Shown here in pieces: positions 8,016 through 16,574 of a stretch of 64,000 nt of DNA; the first letter of the stretch is position 1; the number at the start of each line of letters is the position of its first letter. The stretch is from Rheinheimera riviphila. GTDB taxonomy: Bacteria > Pseudomonadota > Gammaproteobacteria > Enterobacterales > Alteromonadaceae. The notes beneath the pieces are model-generated. The model was given only the letters and a program-made list of their open reading frames with translations, made no database searches and was not told where the DNA came from. Made by a program: the position numbers and the translations under genes. The DNA lies in NCBI RefSeq assembly GCF_004005945.1, contig NZ_SACS01000006.1, positions 62,001 to 126,000 of the forward strand, given 5' to 3'.

Positions 8016-9035
8016 TTAGCTAGCGACATCCAAATCCGCATAATGGCTAGCGGCAACATCGCGATGCGAGCGCAAACGGCCTTTCAGTACGTTCTGTCCA
8101 ACCTGATAAAACAACGGATTACGTGGATCCGAGGCTGGGCCTTTGGCTTCAGCAGCTAAATGTGCTGGCAGCTGTAATAGCGGTACCGTGGCATCCAGCT
8201 GTGCTGCCATAAAAAAGGCACAGGAATAACGCTCGATTCCCGCCACCGGACTAGTGACTCGGTGTAAGGTGGCTTTTAAGTAGCCGTTGGACGCCAATTC
8301 CAGCAATTCGCCGATGTTCACCACAAATGCACCAGGTAATGGCGCTGCGCCAACCCAGCCATTGTCGGTCAATACTTCTAAACCGGACTGATCGCCTTGC
8401 AACACCAGCGTCAGATAACCCGGATCTTTGTGTGCGCCAACCCCTTGTTTACTGCTGCTGGCTTGTTGGCCCGGGTAGCGAATGAGTTTCATATGCTGGT
8501 AAGGTCCGGCGGCAATGGTGCTTTGCAGCGCATCGGCAGGCAGTTCCAGCGCCTGCATAAAAGCGCCTAACAAAGTTTCTGTTAAATCAGAGAGTTGCTG
8601 CTGCCAGCCCAGCATCTCGTCTTTAAAGCCTGGCATGGCTGCTGGCCACTGATTCGGGCCAATTAACCGCCGCCATGGTTCTGTTGATTCCGGCAAGCCG
8701 CTGACAATGTCTTCGCGCATGATATCGAATTGTTCGCGTTGATCAGGCTGGCCTAAGGTCAGCTCACCGGCAACCCCGGTATAACCCCGAAAATGTGGGG
8801 AGTGAATCATCTGCACCGCTTTTTTCTCGGCACTTGGCAGGGCGAAAAACTGCTTTGCCAGTTGCAAGGCCTGTTGCTGGCGCTGGTCGCTGATGCCATG
8901 TCCCACCAGATAAAAAAAGCCGACATCACGGGCGGCGTGGCGCAGCTGCTGTAAAAACAGCGCCTGTTCGGTTGCCGTTCCGCTCAGCTGACTTAAATCC
9001 AGCACTGGTAATTGTGGGCGCGTAACAATATGCAT
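8016..9035 (-). CDS. 2-oxoglutarate/Fe(II) oxygenase, isopenicillin-N-synthase family
   Basis: A 339-aa protein. In numbering from the upstream GTG codon, the double-stranded beta-helix ligands are H203 and D205 (AHKD) and H259 (LHRV), with the co-substrate-binding R-Y-S at 270-272. The N-terminal non-haem dioxygenase domain contains GFFYLVGHGI. The ATG at 9035 is preferred because GGAG lies 6 nt upstream; the GTG codon just before it is less likely. Related proteins hydroxylate or desaturate amino acids, or form ethylene. The substrate is unknown. Location upstream of a sulfur-amino-acid lyase suggests related amino-acid substrates. Confidence 0.88.
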   Translation of the reverse strand: MHIVTRPQLPVLDLSQLSGTATEQALFLQQLRHAARDVGFFYLVGHGISDQRQQQALQLAKQFFALPSAEKKAVQMIHSPHFRGYTGVAGELTLGQPDQREQFDIMREDIVSGLPESTEPWRRLIGPNQWPAAMPGFKDEMLGWQQQLSDLTETLLGAFMQALELPADALQSTIAAGPYQHMKLIRYPGQQASSSKQGVGAHKDPGYLTLVLQGDQSGLEVLTDNGWVGAAPLPGAFVVNIGELLELASNGYLKATLHRVTSPVAGIERYSCAFFMAAQLDATVPLLQLPAHLAAEAKGPASDPRNPLFYQVGQNVLKGRLRSHRDVAASHYADLDVAS

Positions 9036-9302
9036 CACAGACTCCGACTCTCAACATCGACCACAACAAGCTGCGATTACAGCCTTGCCGGTCATTTAAT
9101 GGGCGCATTTAAACAGGCAGCCGCGCGATAAAAAATGACCAAAACTCTCTGATTAAGTTTTTTTTGATATAAGCAGATGGCTGGATAGATAGGAGTTTTT
9201 ATAACTAAAGTGGTTTTATGCGATTTGGCGCTTTATTTGGCTGAACGCCTGACTGTGGGATCAGCAGCACAGGAAATGATTTTAGAGTAACACTATGAAA
9301 AA

Positions 9303-9402
9303 ATTACAGATTTTATGGTGAGTCAACATCAATACATGTAGGCCTAGGCTCTCTTGACGCCCAGCTGTGTAGCCGTCCGCTTACAACTAAAAAATCTGTA
9401 AT
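9303..9402. repeat. 100-bp element bounded by 12-bp inverted repeats
   Basis: ATTACAGATTTT at 9303-9314 is repeated perfectly in inverse as AAAATCTGTAAT at 9391-9402. An inner GTCAA/TTGAC pair is also present. It could be a structured RNA stem or a minimal mobile repeat. Confidence 0.55.
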
Positions 9403-9463
9403 AGTCCTAAAACAACGGTTCAAAAACTCAGTAATCCACAAGCAGACCCGCATAACTAACATA

Positions 9464-9499
9464 AAAAAAGCCCCACCAGAATCGTTGGCAGGGCTTTTT
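9464..9499 (-). terminator. Terminator of the 956-aa receptor gene
   Basis: GCCC-x2-CCA and TGG-x-GGGC arms around a short loop are flanked by an A tract on one side and a T tract on the other. It serves the leftward receptor transcript 20 bp after its stop. Confidence 0.8.
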
Positions 9500-9519
9500 C
9501 AGACGTTCAACAGGCCAAA

Positions 9520-12390
9520 CTACATCTTAAACGACACAGTGCTATAGAACAGCTGGCCGATATTGTCGTAGCTGGCTGAACCGGTGCCGGTGCCGGTGGT
9601 GACACCTGGCAGGTTGCGGTCAAACAGGTTGTCGATACCGACGGCCAGTTTTACGCCATTGCTAAATTCATAACCCAGGCTGATGTCACTGATAAAGTAA
9701 CTGCCGTAGTTCATGATATCCGACGGATCCGGGTTAATCGCCAGTGACTGATCAGTGTACAGGCTGATACCGCTTAAATGACGGGTCTTCCAGCTGGCGG
9801 TCCAGGCATCGCGGCTATAAGCCACGCTGAAGTTTTCCTGCCAGGTTGCTTCACCTTCAGTACCTGCGCGCTGTTCAAATTCAGCCGGGTTGTTCTGGAA
9901 CGAGTAGGTTTTACGTGAATCCAGATAAGTACCAACCACTTTGGTTTTGAAACGGCCACCGGCAGCATCAAAATCATAACCCAGTTCAAAGTCGACACCT
10001 TCAGCGGTTTGTGCCGCTACGTTCAACGTGCTGGACGTGATCAGTTTCAACTCTTTGCTGGCAGCATCACGGACGATTTGCTGACAGAACACATTGTTAA
10101 TGCCGTTGGCTGAATCAACACACTTGTTGACCACGTTTTGGGCAGAAACAGTGTCGATAGCGTCATCAATTTCAATCGACCAGTAGTCGACGGTCAGTGT
10201 CGCGTTTTCAAACCACTCTGGCTGATACACAAAACCGATGGTGTAGCTGTCTGACTCTTCTGCTTTCAGATTGCTGTTACCACCTGACAGGCCTTCAATG
10301 CTGCTGCCGGTTGCAGTGGACACAAACTGCGCCGGAACCCCTAAAGCGGCACAGTTAGTGACGCGGTTGGCGCTTTGCTTGTAACGGATATCACAAGGAT
10401 CGCTGACGCGGAAGAAGGTCTGGTTCAGCGGACGATACAGCTCGCCAATGTTTGGCGCGCGCAGAGCGACTGAATAGGTGCTGCGGATCCGCAATTCGTC
10501 GGTCATTGTCCAGTCCAGACCGGTTTTCCAGCTGGTGGCTTCACCAATGGTGCTGTAATCGGCATAACGGGCTGCGGCGTCAAAGGTCAGATCCTGGAAT
10601 GGACCCACATCACTCAGCAGTGGCACTGTCACTTCTGCGAACAGTTCTTTGACGTGGAACTTACCGTGGGTGGCTTGCAGTGCGTTCAGGAAGGTTGCAC
10701 CTGTGGCGGCAAAAGCATCCGGCACGTTATCGCTTTGTTCATGACGGTATTCCACACCACCGGCAAAACCGATGCCACCGGCTGGTAAGTCATACAGATT
10801 GCTGTTGGCAAAAGAGGTACCGATAACCCGTTGTTTAATCTTCGCTTCTGAAAAAGCTGTGGTGTTAAACCAGTTCGCTGCAGCCTGGTTCACTGCGCCG
10901 TTACCAAACACTGAAGTTGGCACACAACCGGCGGCACGAGCGGCCACATCACGGCAAACGATTTGGCCGTTAACGTTAATGGCATCAATCGATTGCGCCC
11001 AGTTTTTCCGGATCAGGTTGTTGAAGTTTTTCTGTTTCAGCGTGGTCTGGCCATGCGTGACAAAGCTATCAATCGACCAGTCGTCGTTTAACTGACCTTT
11101 CAGGCCCAGGTTAAACTGATCGGTGATCCGGGTATTTTCTTCCTTGCGACGACCCGCATCTTTGTTAAAGCGGTGCACGCTGATGGTTTTTTTGTTGCTG
11201 GCATCCATCAACGCGCCCAGGCTTGGGCTGACAAAAGCGTTGTCGCGTTGGATCACCAAAGCTGAACCATATTCAAAAAACGATGGCTGACGATCGGTGT
11301 ACCCTTCATTCACCACGTGTTTGGCTGAAGCGCTCAGCGTCATTTCCGGCGTTAGGTCGTAATCGCCTTTCAGGTTGAAGCTGTAACGATCAAAGTTTGG
11401 CTGTAAATCGTCGTAATCACGCAGGTTCAACAGTTCACAGTTCTGACAGGCTGTATCAGACGCAAACACAGTACCCATCTGCTGTGGACGCACAGAGCCG
11501 TCCGGGTTAAAGGTGTACCAAACTTTGTTCAGCAGGAAGTTACCGTTGACTGAACTGTCGTAATAACCAGCGTTTGGTAAGGTAATGCGATCAGGCACGC
11601 CATCATGAATGGTATTGCCAGCGGCATCTTTTTGCGTTTCTTTGTTGGCAGGGTTAGTCACAGCAAACCATGGCGTGCGGGTCAGGCTGCGATCGTTGGC
11701 ATTCATGCCATCCTGGGTAGCGAAATCAGCTGCAAAAGCTACGTTGCCATCGCCATTGGCGATATCCTGACCATAAGAGAAGGTCAGTTTTTGGTTGTGG
11801 TAAGGGTTGTCATTGGCCTTGCTGGCGGTGGCCGAAACGTCCAGACCCTGGATATTTTTCTTCAGTTTGAAGTTCACCACGCCTGTAACAGCGTCAGCAC
11901 CATAAATGGCCGAAGCGCCACCGGTGATAATTTCAACACTTTCCACCCAGGCGGTTGGAATGGTGTTGGTATCGACAGAAGCCGTACCGGCGCTGCTCGC
12001 GACATGGCGTTTGCCATCGACCAGCACCAGGGTACGGGAAGTACCCATGCCACGTAAATCCAACAGGCTTAAACCGGCTGTGCCAATTGAATTACCCGAG
12101 TTGGCCAACGAATAAGTGGATGCCAAAGCTGGCAGTTCGTTTAAGGCTTCACCGATATTCAGAGCACCGGTTTCAACCAGTTCAGCACCGCTGATTGATG
12201 TGACCGGAGAAGGAGAAATAGCGCCTTCGCGCATAATACGGGAGCCAGTCACCTGTACCCGCTCCACGGCGGCTTCAGTTTGTTGGGCAATAACGGCAGT
12301 GCTCAGCAGAGCGCTGGCAGCAGCTGCCGAATACAGACTCAGTCTGATGGCTTGGTTTAATTTTTGCTCTAATACTGGACGACGAAACAT
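9520..12390 (-). CDS. TonB-dependent outer-membrane receptor
   Basis: A 956-aa receptor. The signal peptide ends near AVIAQQ. The plug begins VERVQVTGSRI and contains DLRGMGTSRTLVLVDGKRH and AIYGADAVTGVVNFKLKK. A 22-strand barrel follows, ending in the aromatic-rich YSTVSFKM. The ATG at 12390 is preferred over an upstream GTG because GAGG sits 5 nt before it. The family imports siderophores, oligosaccharides or peptides with TonB energy. VTGSxI-type plugs are typical of the large peptide/sugar receptors of Alteromonadales and Xanthomonadales. No dedicated permease or regulator is adjacent, so the ligand is unknown. Confidence 0.92.
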   Translation of the reverse strand: MFRRPVLEQKLNQAIRLSLYSAAAASALLSTAVIAQQTEAAVERVQVTGSRIMREGAISPSPVTSISGAELVETGALNIGEALNELPALASTYSLANSGNSIGTAGLSLLDLRGMGTSRTLVLVDGKRHVASSAGTASVDTNTIPTAWVESVEIITGGASAIYGADAVTGVVNFKLKKNIQGLDVSATASKANDNPYHNQKLTFSYGQDIANGDGNVAFAADFATQDGMNANDRSLTRTPWFAVTNPANKETQKDAAGNTIHDGVPDRITLPNAGYYDSSVNGNFLLNKVWYTFNPDGSVRPQQMGTVFASDTACQNCELLNLRDYDDLQPNFDRYSFNLKGDYDLTPEMTLSASAKHVVNEGYTDRQPSFFEYGSALVIQRDNAFVSPSLGALMDASNKKTISVHRFNKDAGRRKEENTRITDQFNLGLKGQLNDDWSIDSFVTHGQTTLKQKNFNNLIRKNWAQSIDAINVNGQIVCRDVAARAAGCVPTSVFGNGAVNQAAANWFNTTAFSEAKIKQRVIGTSFANSNLYDLPAGGIGFAGGVEYRHEQSDNVPDAFAATGATFLNALQATHGKFHVKELFAEVTVPLLSDVGPFQDLTFDAAARYADYSTIGEATSWKTGLDWTMTDELRIRSTYSVALRAPNIGELYRPLNQTFFRVSDPCDIRYKQSANRVTNCAALGVPAQFVSTATGSSIEGLSGGNSNLKAEESDSYTIGFVYQPEWFENATLTVDYWSIEIDDAIDTVSAQNVVNKCVDSANGINNVFCQQIVRDAASKELKLITSSTLNVAAQTAEGVDFELGYDFDAAGGRFKTKVVGTYLDSRKTYSFQNNPAEFEQRAGTEGEATWQENFSVAYSRDAWTASWKTRHLSGISLYTDQSLAINPDPSDIMNYGSYFISDISLGYEFSNGVKLAVGIDNLFDRNLPGVTTGTGTGSASYDNIGQLFYSTVSFKM

Positions 12391-13053
12391 GTACACCTCA
12401 AATTGTCGAAATTAGTTGCGCTAGTGAAAGACCAATTTCAGCTTTTTAGTACCTGGAAATAACACAAAACGTGCCCCGGTTTTCGGGGCGGCGGATTCTA
12501 TAGAAAAAAACCGGCGCTGCCGCCACAAATGCGATGGAAATCCGGACTTCTGCAACCAACTGCTGATCAAAACAACAATCAGTACGAAAAATAAACAAAG
12601 ACTGATGCTTCTGTGAACAGCGTTTTCTGGCGAAAGGATGGCTCGGGAAGAGTTGATTTACATGGTTTTGCGGAGTTTCAACGCCGTAGTTAGCTGGAGA
12701 AACATTCGATGAATTGGAGCGGTATTTATTGAAACGGTGATGCGTTGCAACCACTTATTTTGTAATTTGGCTTGGCAAGCAAAGTGCTTTCAGCTATAAA
12801 TGTAAGTGCTTACATGCAGCCAGAAAGTGCACGCTGCACCGGCCTCTTTGGTTCCACGTGAAACTGTTATTGAGTGTGAGTTGACCCTGCTTGATCTGGC
12901 ATGGGCAACAAAATTGGCTGGTGTTTATCGTGCAGATTTTGTTTGTCAGATCAACTTTAAATTTCTGAGTGAAACCTGCTCTCCCACAGTCGCCCTGTTC
13001 CCGTTTGTCATCCTCGGCGAACAGGTGCGGCTGATTTTCAGCACATTTACCGC
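12391..13053. other. Long non-coding region upstream of receptor
   Basis: Open frames here have no recognisable homology or clear ribosome sites. It holds a GCCCCG/CGGGGC hairpin (about 12474-12490) in the receptor leader, a LacI-type palindrome at 12800-12815 and a sequence close to parS at 12850-12865. Confidence 0.55.
12800..12815. promoter_or_regulatory. Palindromic operator, LacI-family style
   Basis: ATGTAAG-TG-CTTACAT is a 7+2+7 palindrome resembling TGTAAGCGCTTACA operators of LacI-type sugar regulators. It lies about 410 bp before the receptor start. The regulator is not in the window. Confidence 0.4.
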
Positions 13054-13635
13054 TTAGCTTTGCACCGGAAACAGCAAAATCATCTCGGCTGCCGAACAAT
13101 GGCAATCAAAACCACAACGGACACAGGCATAACCAGCCAAACTTTCAGCACGCCATTTATCCGGATGCTCTTTGATCAGCACACCACCGTGTCGGCTGAA
13201 ATACTTTACCGCCGCATTGCCAGGGCTTTGTTGCCACAAGTGTGCCAGGCCAGCGATGGCGCCTTGTTGTTGTAAAGCCTGGATCGAAAGCTGTAATAAT
13301 TGCCCGCCAATACCACCCCCTTGTTGCGCTGGGGATACCGTATTGCATTTAAAATAAGCGACTTTTTCTGGCGGAACAGGCCATAACTGCGGGCTACACC
13401 ATTGATCTAACTGCCATTGCCCTGCTGCGAACGCCAATCGGAAACCAACCAGCTGTGCTTCAGCATATGCGACAAAACTGGCATTTTGCTGCTGTGCCAG
13501 GCCCCGTTCAAAATACTGTTGCAGTAATTCCGGCGTCAGATAACCCTCACCATGCACCAGATTGCCGAGTTGCAGCACGGCAGCAAAATCTTCGGGCTGC
13601 ATCGGTCGGTAGTGGATGTTGTTGATTGTATTCAT
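13054..13635 (-). CDS. GNAT-family N-acetyltransferase
   Basis: A 193-aa protein with the acetyl-CoA motif A (NTVSPAQQGGGIGGQLL, Q-x-x-G-x-G type), followed by the predicted helix SIQALQQQG. The tail is Cys-rich (CVRCGFDCHC), which could bind a metal. The ATG at 13635 is chosen over a TTG at 13659; neither has a strong ribosome site. GNAT enzymes acetylate small amines, antibiotics or protein N-termini; the substrate cannot be inferred. It is divergent from the FAD oxidase gene. Confidence 0.8.
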   Translation of the reverse strand: MNTINNIHYRPMQPEDFAAVLQLGNLVHGEGYLTPELLQQYFERGLAQQQNASFVAYAEAQLVGFRLAFAAGQWQLDQWCSPQLWPVPPEKVAYFKCNTVSPAQQGGGIGGQLLQLSIQALQQQGAIAGLAHLWQQSPGNAAVKYFSRHGGVLIKEHPDKWRAESLAGYACVRCGFDCHCSAAEMILLFPVQS

Positions 13636-13756
13636 GCAGTGGTCTGGAAGGCTTGGCAAGGTAAGTATATCTTGCCATGATTAGCCGCATAACTACAAAG
13701 GGCTCCGCCCTGAATTCCGACTGACCCTCACTCAGCAGAAACAAAGCAGACTTCTT

Positions 13757-15127
13757 ATGACAACAGCAAAAAATCCGGCCAGCGCCATGTATGACCCGAT
13801 GCACGATAGTTCCCCTGGCCAACATCAACCCTATCCTGATAGCTACTGGGCGGCACAATCTGGCGAGGCACCGGCCGACGACGGCATGTTAAGCGGCGAT
13901 GTCAGCGTGGATGTAGCGATTATTGGCGCCGGCTATACCGGGCTTTCCACGGCTTATCATCTGGCAACTGAGCATGGCGTGAAAGCCGTGGTACTGGAAG
14001 CGAACCAAACCGCCTGGGGCTGCAGCGGCCGCAATGCTGGTTTTGTGCTGAAATCCAGTGGCCGTAAACCTTATGCCCAAATGCAAAAACAATGGGGCGA
14101 CGCGGTGATGCACGGCATTTACCGCGAATTCTGCGAAGGTGTCGATACCGTCAAAGCGATGATTGCCAAGGGTATTGATTGTGATATGCAGCAACCCGGT
14201 TATCTGCGGATGGCGCATAAACCTTCAATGTGCAAAGTGTTACAGGCACAAGCGGAACTACAGCAAAAAATGTTTGGTTACCAGGTTGAAGTGTTAACGC
14301 AGCAACAAGTGCAGCAACAGTATGTCGGTGACCAACAAGCCTTTGGTGCTTTGCGTTACGCTGATGGTTTTGGCGTCAATCCGCTGAAACTGGCTTGGGG
14401 TTATCAACGACTGGCGCGAGACGCTGGTACCCGGATCCATAGCGGTTCACCGGTAATCGACTGGCAACAACAAGCCGGCCAGCAATTATTGATCACGCCG
14501 ACGGCGCGGGTGCAGGCGAAAAAAGTGGTGATTGCCACCAACGGTTACACACCAAAAAACTTTCATGCCGGGGTACAGGCGCGCACGTTACCAGTGTTGT
14601 CGCAGATTATCGTCACCGAGCCGCTAACTGCCGAGCAGCTGGCGGCCTGTAATTTTCTGACCAGCCATGTGGTGATGGATACCCGGGCGCTGAAATACTA
14701 TTACCGCAAACTGCCGGATAACCGGATTTTATTTGGCGGTCGTGGCGCCATTACCGGTAAAGACGCCGCCAATCCTTATTACGCTGACCGGTTGCTGCAG
14801 GTGTTGCAGCAAAGTTTTCCAGCGCTGCAAAAAATTCGCTACCAATACAAATGGTCGGGCTGGGTCTGTATGGCGCTGGATGATATTCCACATATTTATC
14901 AAGCAGATGAGCGTGGTGATGTGGTGTACAGCATGGGCTACTGTGGCAGTGGCTTGTCATTTTCAGTGCAAGCGGGCAAGCGCCTGGCCGAGCGGGTGAT
15001 GGGCATTGCACAGCCGATGCTACCCTTGTATCAAACGGCTTTACCAAAATTTCCGCTGCCGGCGCTACGCCGTTTGGGGCAATGGGGTTATTTTCACTAC
15101 GGCAAATACAAAGATTTGTGGTTTTAA
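13757..15127 (+). CDS. FAD-dependent amine/amino-acid oxidase (DAO family, PuuB-like)
   Basis: A 456-aa enzyme. The dinucleotide fold VAIIGAGYTGLSTAYHL sits at 53-69, followed by the second FAD strand (VVLEAN) and the GRNAGFVL segment typical of glycine-oxidase/PuuB-like proteins. The C-terminal YSMGYCGSGLSFS contacts FAD. Relatives oxidise gamma-glutamylputrescine, sarcosine or D-amino acids to imines with H2O2. No putrescine-pathway genes are adjacent. It could oxidise hydroxyproline-derived D-amino acids, but it lies 16 kb from that operon, so this is speculative. Confidence 0.82.
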   Translation: MTTAKNPASAMYDPMHDSSPGQHQPYPDSYWAAQSGEAPADDGMLSGDVSVDVAIIGAGYTGLSTAYHLATEHGVKAVVLEANQTAWGCSGRNAGFVLKSSGRKPYAQMQKQWGDAVMHGIYREFCEGVDTVKAMIAKGIDCDMQQPGYLRMAHKPSMCKVLQAQAELQQKMFGYQVEVLTQQQVQQQYVGDQQAFGALRYADGFGVNPLKLAWGYQRLARDAGTRIHSGSPVIDWQQQAGQQLLITPTARVQAKKVVIATNGYTPKNFHAGVQARTLPVLSQIIVTEPLTAEQLAACNFLTSHVVMDTRALKYYYRKLPDNRILFGGRGAITGKDAANPYYADRLLQVLQQSFPALQKIRYQYKWSGWVCMALDDIPHIYQADERGDVVYSMGYCGSGLSFSVQAGKRLAERVMGIAQPMLPLYQTALPKFPLPALRRLGQWGYFHYGKYKDLWF

Positions 15128-15205
15128 AACCGGTCACACCAGCTGCATCACTGAAACAAGTTTAATTCTAAGCCATTGATTTTGTTTGACATTTAAGTTC
15201 AGCCT

Positions 15206-15242
15206 GTCTTGCCATCAATTTTTTAACTGGCAGTGGCAAGAC
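15206..15242. repeat. Inverted repeat GTCTTGCCA / TGGCAAGAC
   Basis: A perfect 9-bp inverted repeat with a 19-nt AT-rich loop, 78 bp after the oxidase stop. It may be a transcript-end hairpin, but no T tract follows. Confidence 0.4.
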
Positions 15243-15383
15243 GCGCACTCGCTTTAAATCGGCTGATTTATGGTCGATTCAGGTAAATATGTATAATAAA
15301 TGTTTATTTTATTTTTAATTTTGTATTGAATTTTTAGAAGGATCCCCATACCATGCCGATTGTAGCTTTATGGAGCAAAGCGA

Positions 15384-15593
15384 ATGATTGTAATGGAACT
15401 GTTACCTAACTTTAATGAACTCTTTTTAGCCTTTGGCGTTTTGTACTTTTGGTACGCGCCTTTGATCCTGATTTTCAGCCGCCCCGGACTGAATTTCGCC
15501 CAGCGGCTGCGTTGGGGCATGGCTTGCCTGGCCTTGTCGTGGTTAAGTTACTTCTGGTTGAAACAACAACAACAACAACAACAAAAAAGTTAA
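15384..15593 (+). CDS. Small two-segment membrane protein with poly-Gln tail
   Basis: A 69-aa protein with two hydrophobic segments (about 11-31 and 44-58) separated by a basic loop (FSRPGLNFAQRLRW), ending in seven Gln, Lys, Ser. The Gln run comes from a CAA repeat in the DNA (about 15560-15582). GGAG lies 8 nt before the ATG. It is not recognised as a family. A possible 18-codon ORF (15353-15409) with its own AGAAGGA overlaps the start and could couple translation. It stands alone between transcription units. Confidence 0.6.
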   Translation: MIVMELLPNFNELFLAFGVLYFWYAPLILIFSRPGLNFAQRLRWGMACLALSWLSYFWLKQQQQQQQKS

Positions 15594-15597
15594 ATCG

Positions 15598-15623
15598 CGG
15601 CTATTTTTACCAAAAAATAGCCG
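15598..15623. terminator. Hairpin after small membrane protein
   Basis: CGGCTATTTTT and AAAAATAGCCG form a perfect 11-bp stem around a 4-nt centre, five bases after the stop. The stem itself is A/T-rich at its top rather than followed by a T tract. Confidence 0.5.
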
Positions 15624-15734
15624 ATTTGACGGCGTCAAATAATAAAAACATCTTATCCTATTGATTTACAATGAATATATTGTGGCTCAGCATTTGCTAT
15701 CCTCAATCAACTCATTGGTATCAGGATCTACATT

Positions 15735-16574
15735 ATGTCAGTCACTGCTTTTTCATTGCCGAAGTTTTGTCGTAATACCTGGTTAATTACCCGCTTTGAA
15801 TTATTTCGTTTGTTTGGCAGCCCCCGCGGTTGGTTTGCGTTAGCGGCATTTGCCGTGATCTGGTTTTTAATTCTGCGTTACCCCATTTTTGAAGCAAGCG
15901 CTGCGCTGCAGCAAGCCGACACCCAAGCCATGTTGAGCCGGGTGTTTGGCATGATCGGTATGTATAAACTGATGGCCTGGCCTTTACCCGAGCTGATTGT
16001 GTACTGGTTGATTAGTCTGGTGTTGCTGCCGTTGGCGGTTGTCATCACCAGTGCCGATCAGACTAGCAGCGACCGCTCGCGGGGCACCTTACGTTTTCTG
16101 ACCTTACGGACCAGCCGCGACTCTATTTTCTTTGGACGTTTTCTCGGGCAGTGGCTGGTACAAGGCTTGTTGATCATCATTTCTTTAGTGGCAACGCTTG
16201 GCATGGCGGCGTGGCGACAACACAGTTTGTCGCTGGCAGCACTGGAAGCGGCATTGATCATGGGTTTAAATTTGTTCATCGTACTGGCGCCTTTTACCGC
16301 ATTGATGGCGTTGTGTTCGGTGTTGGTACGCTCGTCGAAACTGGCGGTTTGTCTGGCCATTGTTGGTGGTGGTGTGCTGATTGGCTTGATTAGCTGGGCT
16401 GGCTGGTATTTTCCGGATGTATTGCGGCTGCTGCAATATATGCCTGGCGCGCAAGTGCCGGCATTACTCAGCAATCAGGGGTGGTCGACCTTTAAAGAAG
16501 TGACCTTGCCGCTGGTACAAACTGTGGTACTGCTGGCGGTGGGCCGGATCGCATTACAAGGAAAATCATTATGA
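15735..16574 (+). CDS. ABC-2 type transporter permease
   Basis: A 279-aa protein with six predicted membrane helices and the cytoplasmic motif DRSRGTLRFLTLRTSR, which is characteristic of ABC-2/NosY-like permeases. AGGA lies 8 nt before the ATG. Its TGA overlaps the start of the ATPase gene (ATGA), so the two form a two-gene operon. It probably exports a drug, lipid or peptide; nothing here identifies the substrate. Confidence 0.85.
   Translation: MSVTAFSLPKFCRNTWLITRFELFRLFGSPRGWFALAAFAVIWFLILRYPIFEASAALQQADTQAMLSRVFGMIGMYKLMAWPLPELIVYWLISLVLLPLAVVITSADQTSSDRSRGTLRFLTLRTSRDSIFFGRFLGQWLVQGLLIIISLVATLGMAAWRQHSLSLAALEAALIMGLNLFIVLAPFTALMALCSVLVRSSKLAVCLAIVGGGVLIGLISWAGWYFPDVLRLLQYMPGAQVPALLSNQGWSTFKEVTLPLVQTVVLLAVGRIALQGKSL

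Larger units (their letters stand above)
9036..9519. other. Intergenic region with long inverted repeat
   Basis: No supportable gene. It contains the upstream region of the oxygenase operon, a 12-bp inverted repeat bracketing 76 bp (9303-9402), and the terminator of the 956-aa receptor gene. Confidence 0.6.

Noticed and set aside
9295-9321. Leader peptide of eight residues (ATG AAA AAA ...)
   Set aside because: Only one plausible start with no gene on the same strand downstream to regulate; likely chance within the inverted-repeat element.
9320-9402. Integron attC site
   Set aside because: The inverted-repeat element lacks the RYYYAAC and GTTRRRY core sites in the right places, and no integrase or cassette array is present.
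12806-13057. 83-codon plus-strand frame between receptor and acetyltransferase genes
   Set aside because: No recognisable family, weak start context and an equally long frame on the other strand; treated as non-coding.
13547-13858. 103-codon minus-strand frame spanning the acetyltransferase start and the oxidase start
   Set aside because: It overlaps two well-supported genes in other frames and has no plausible protein features.
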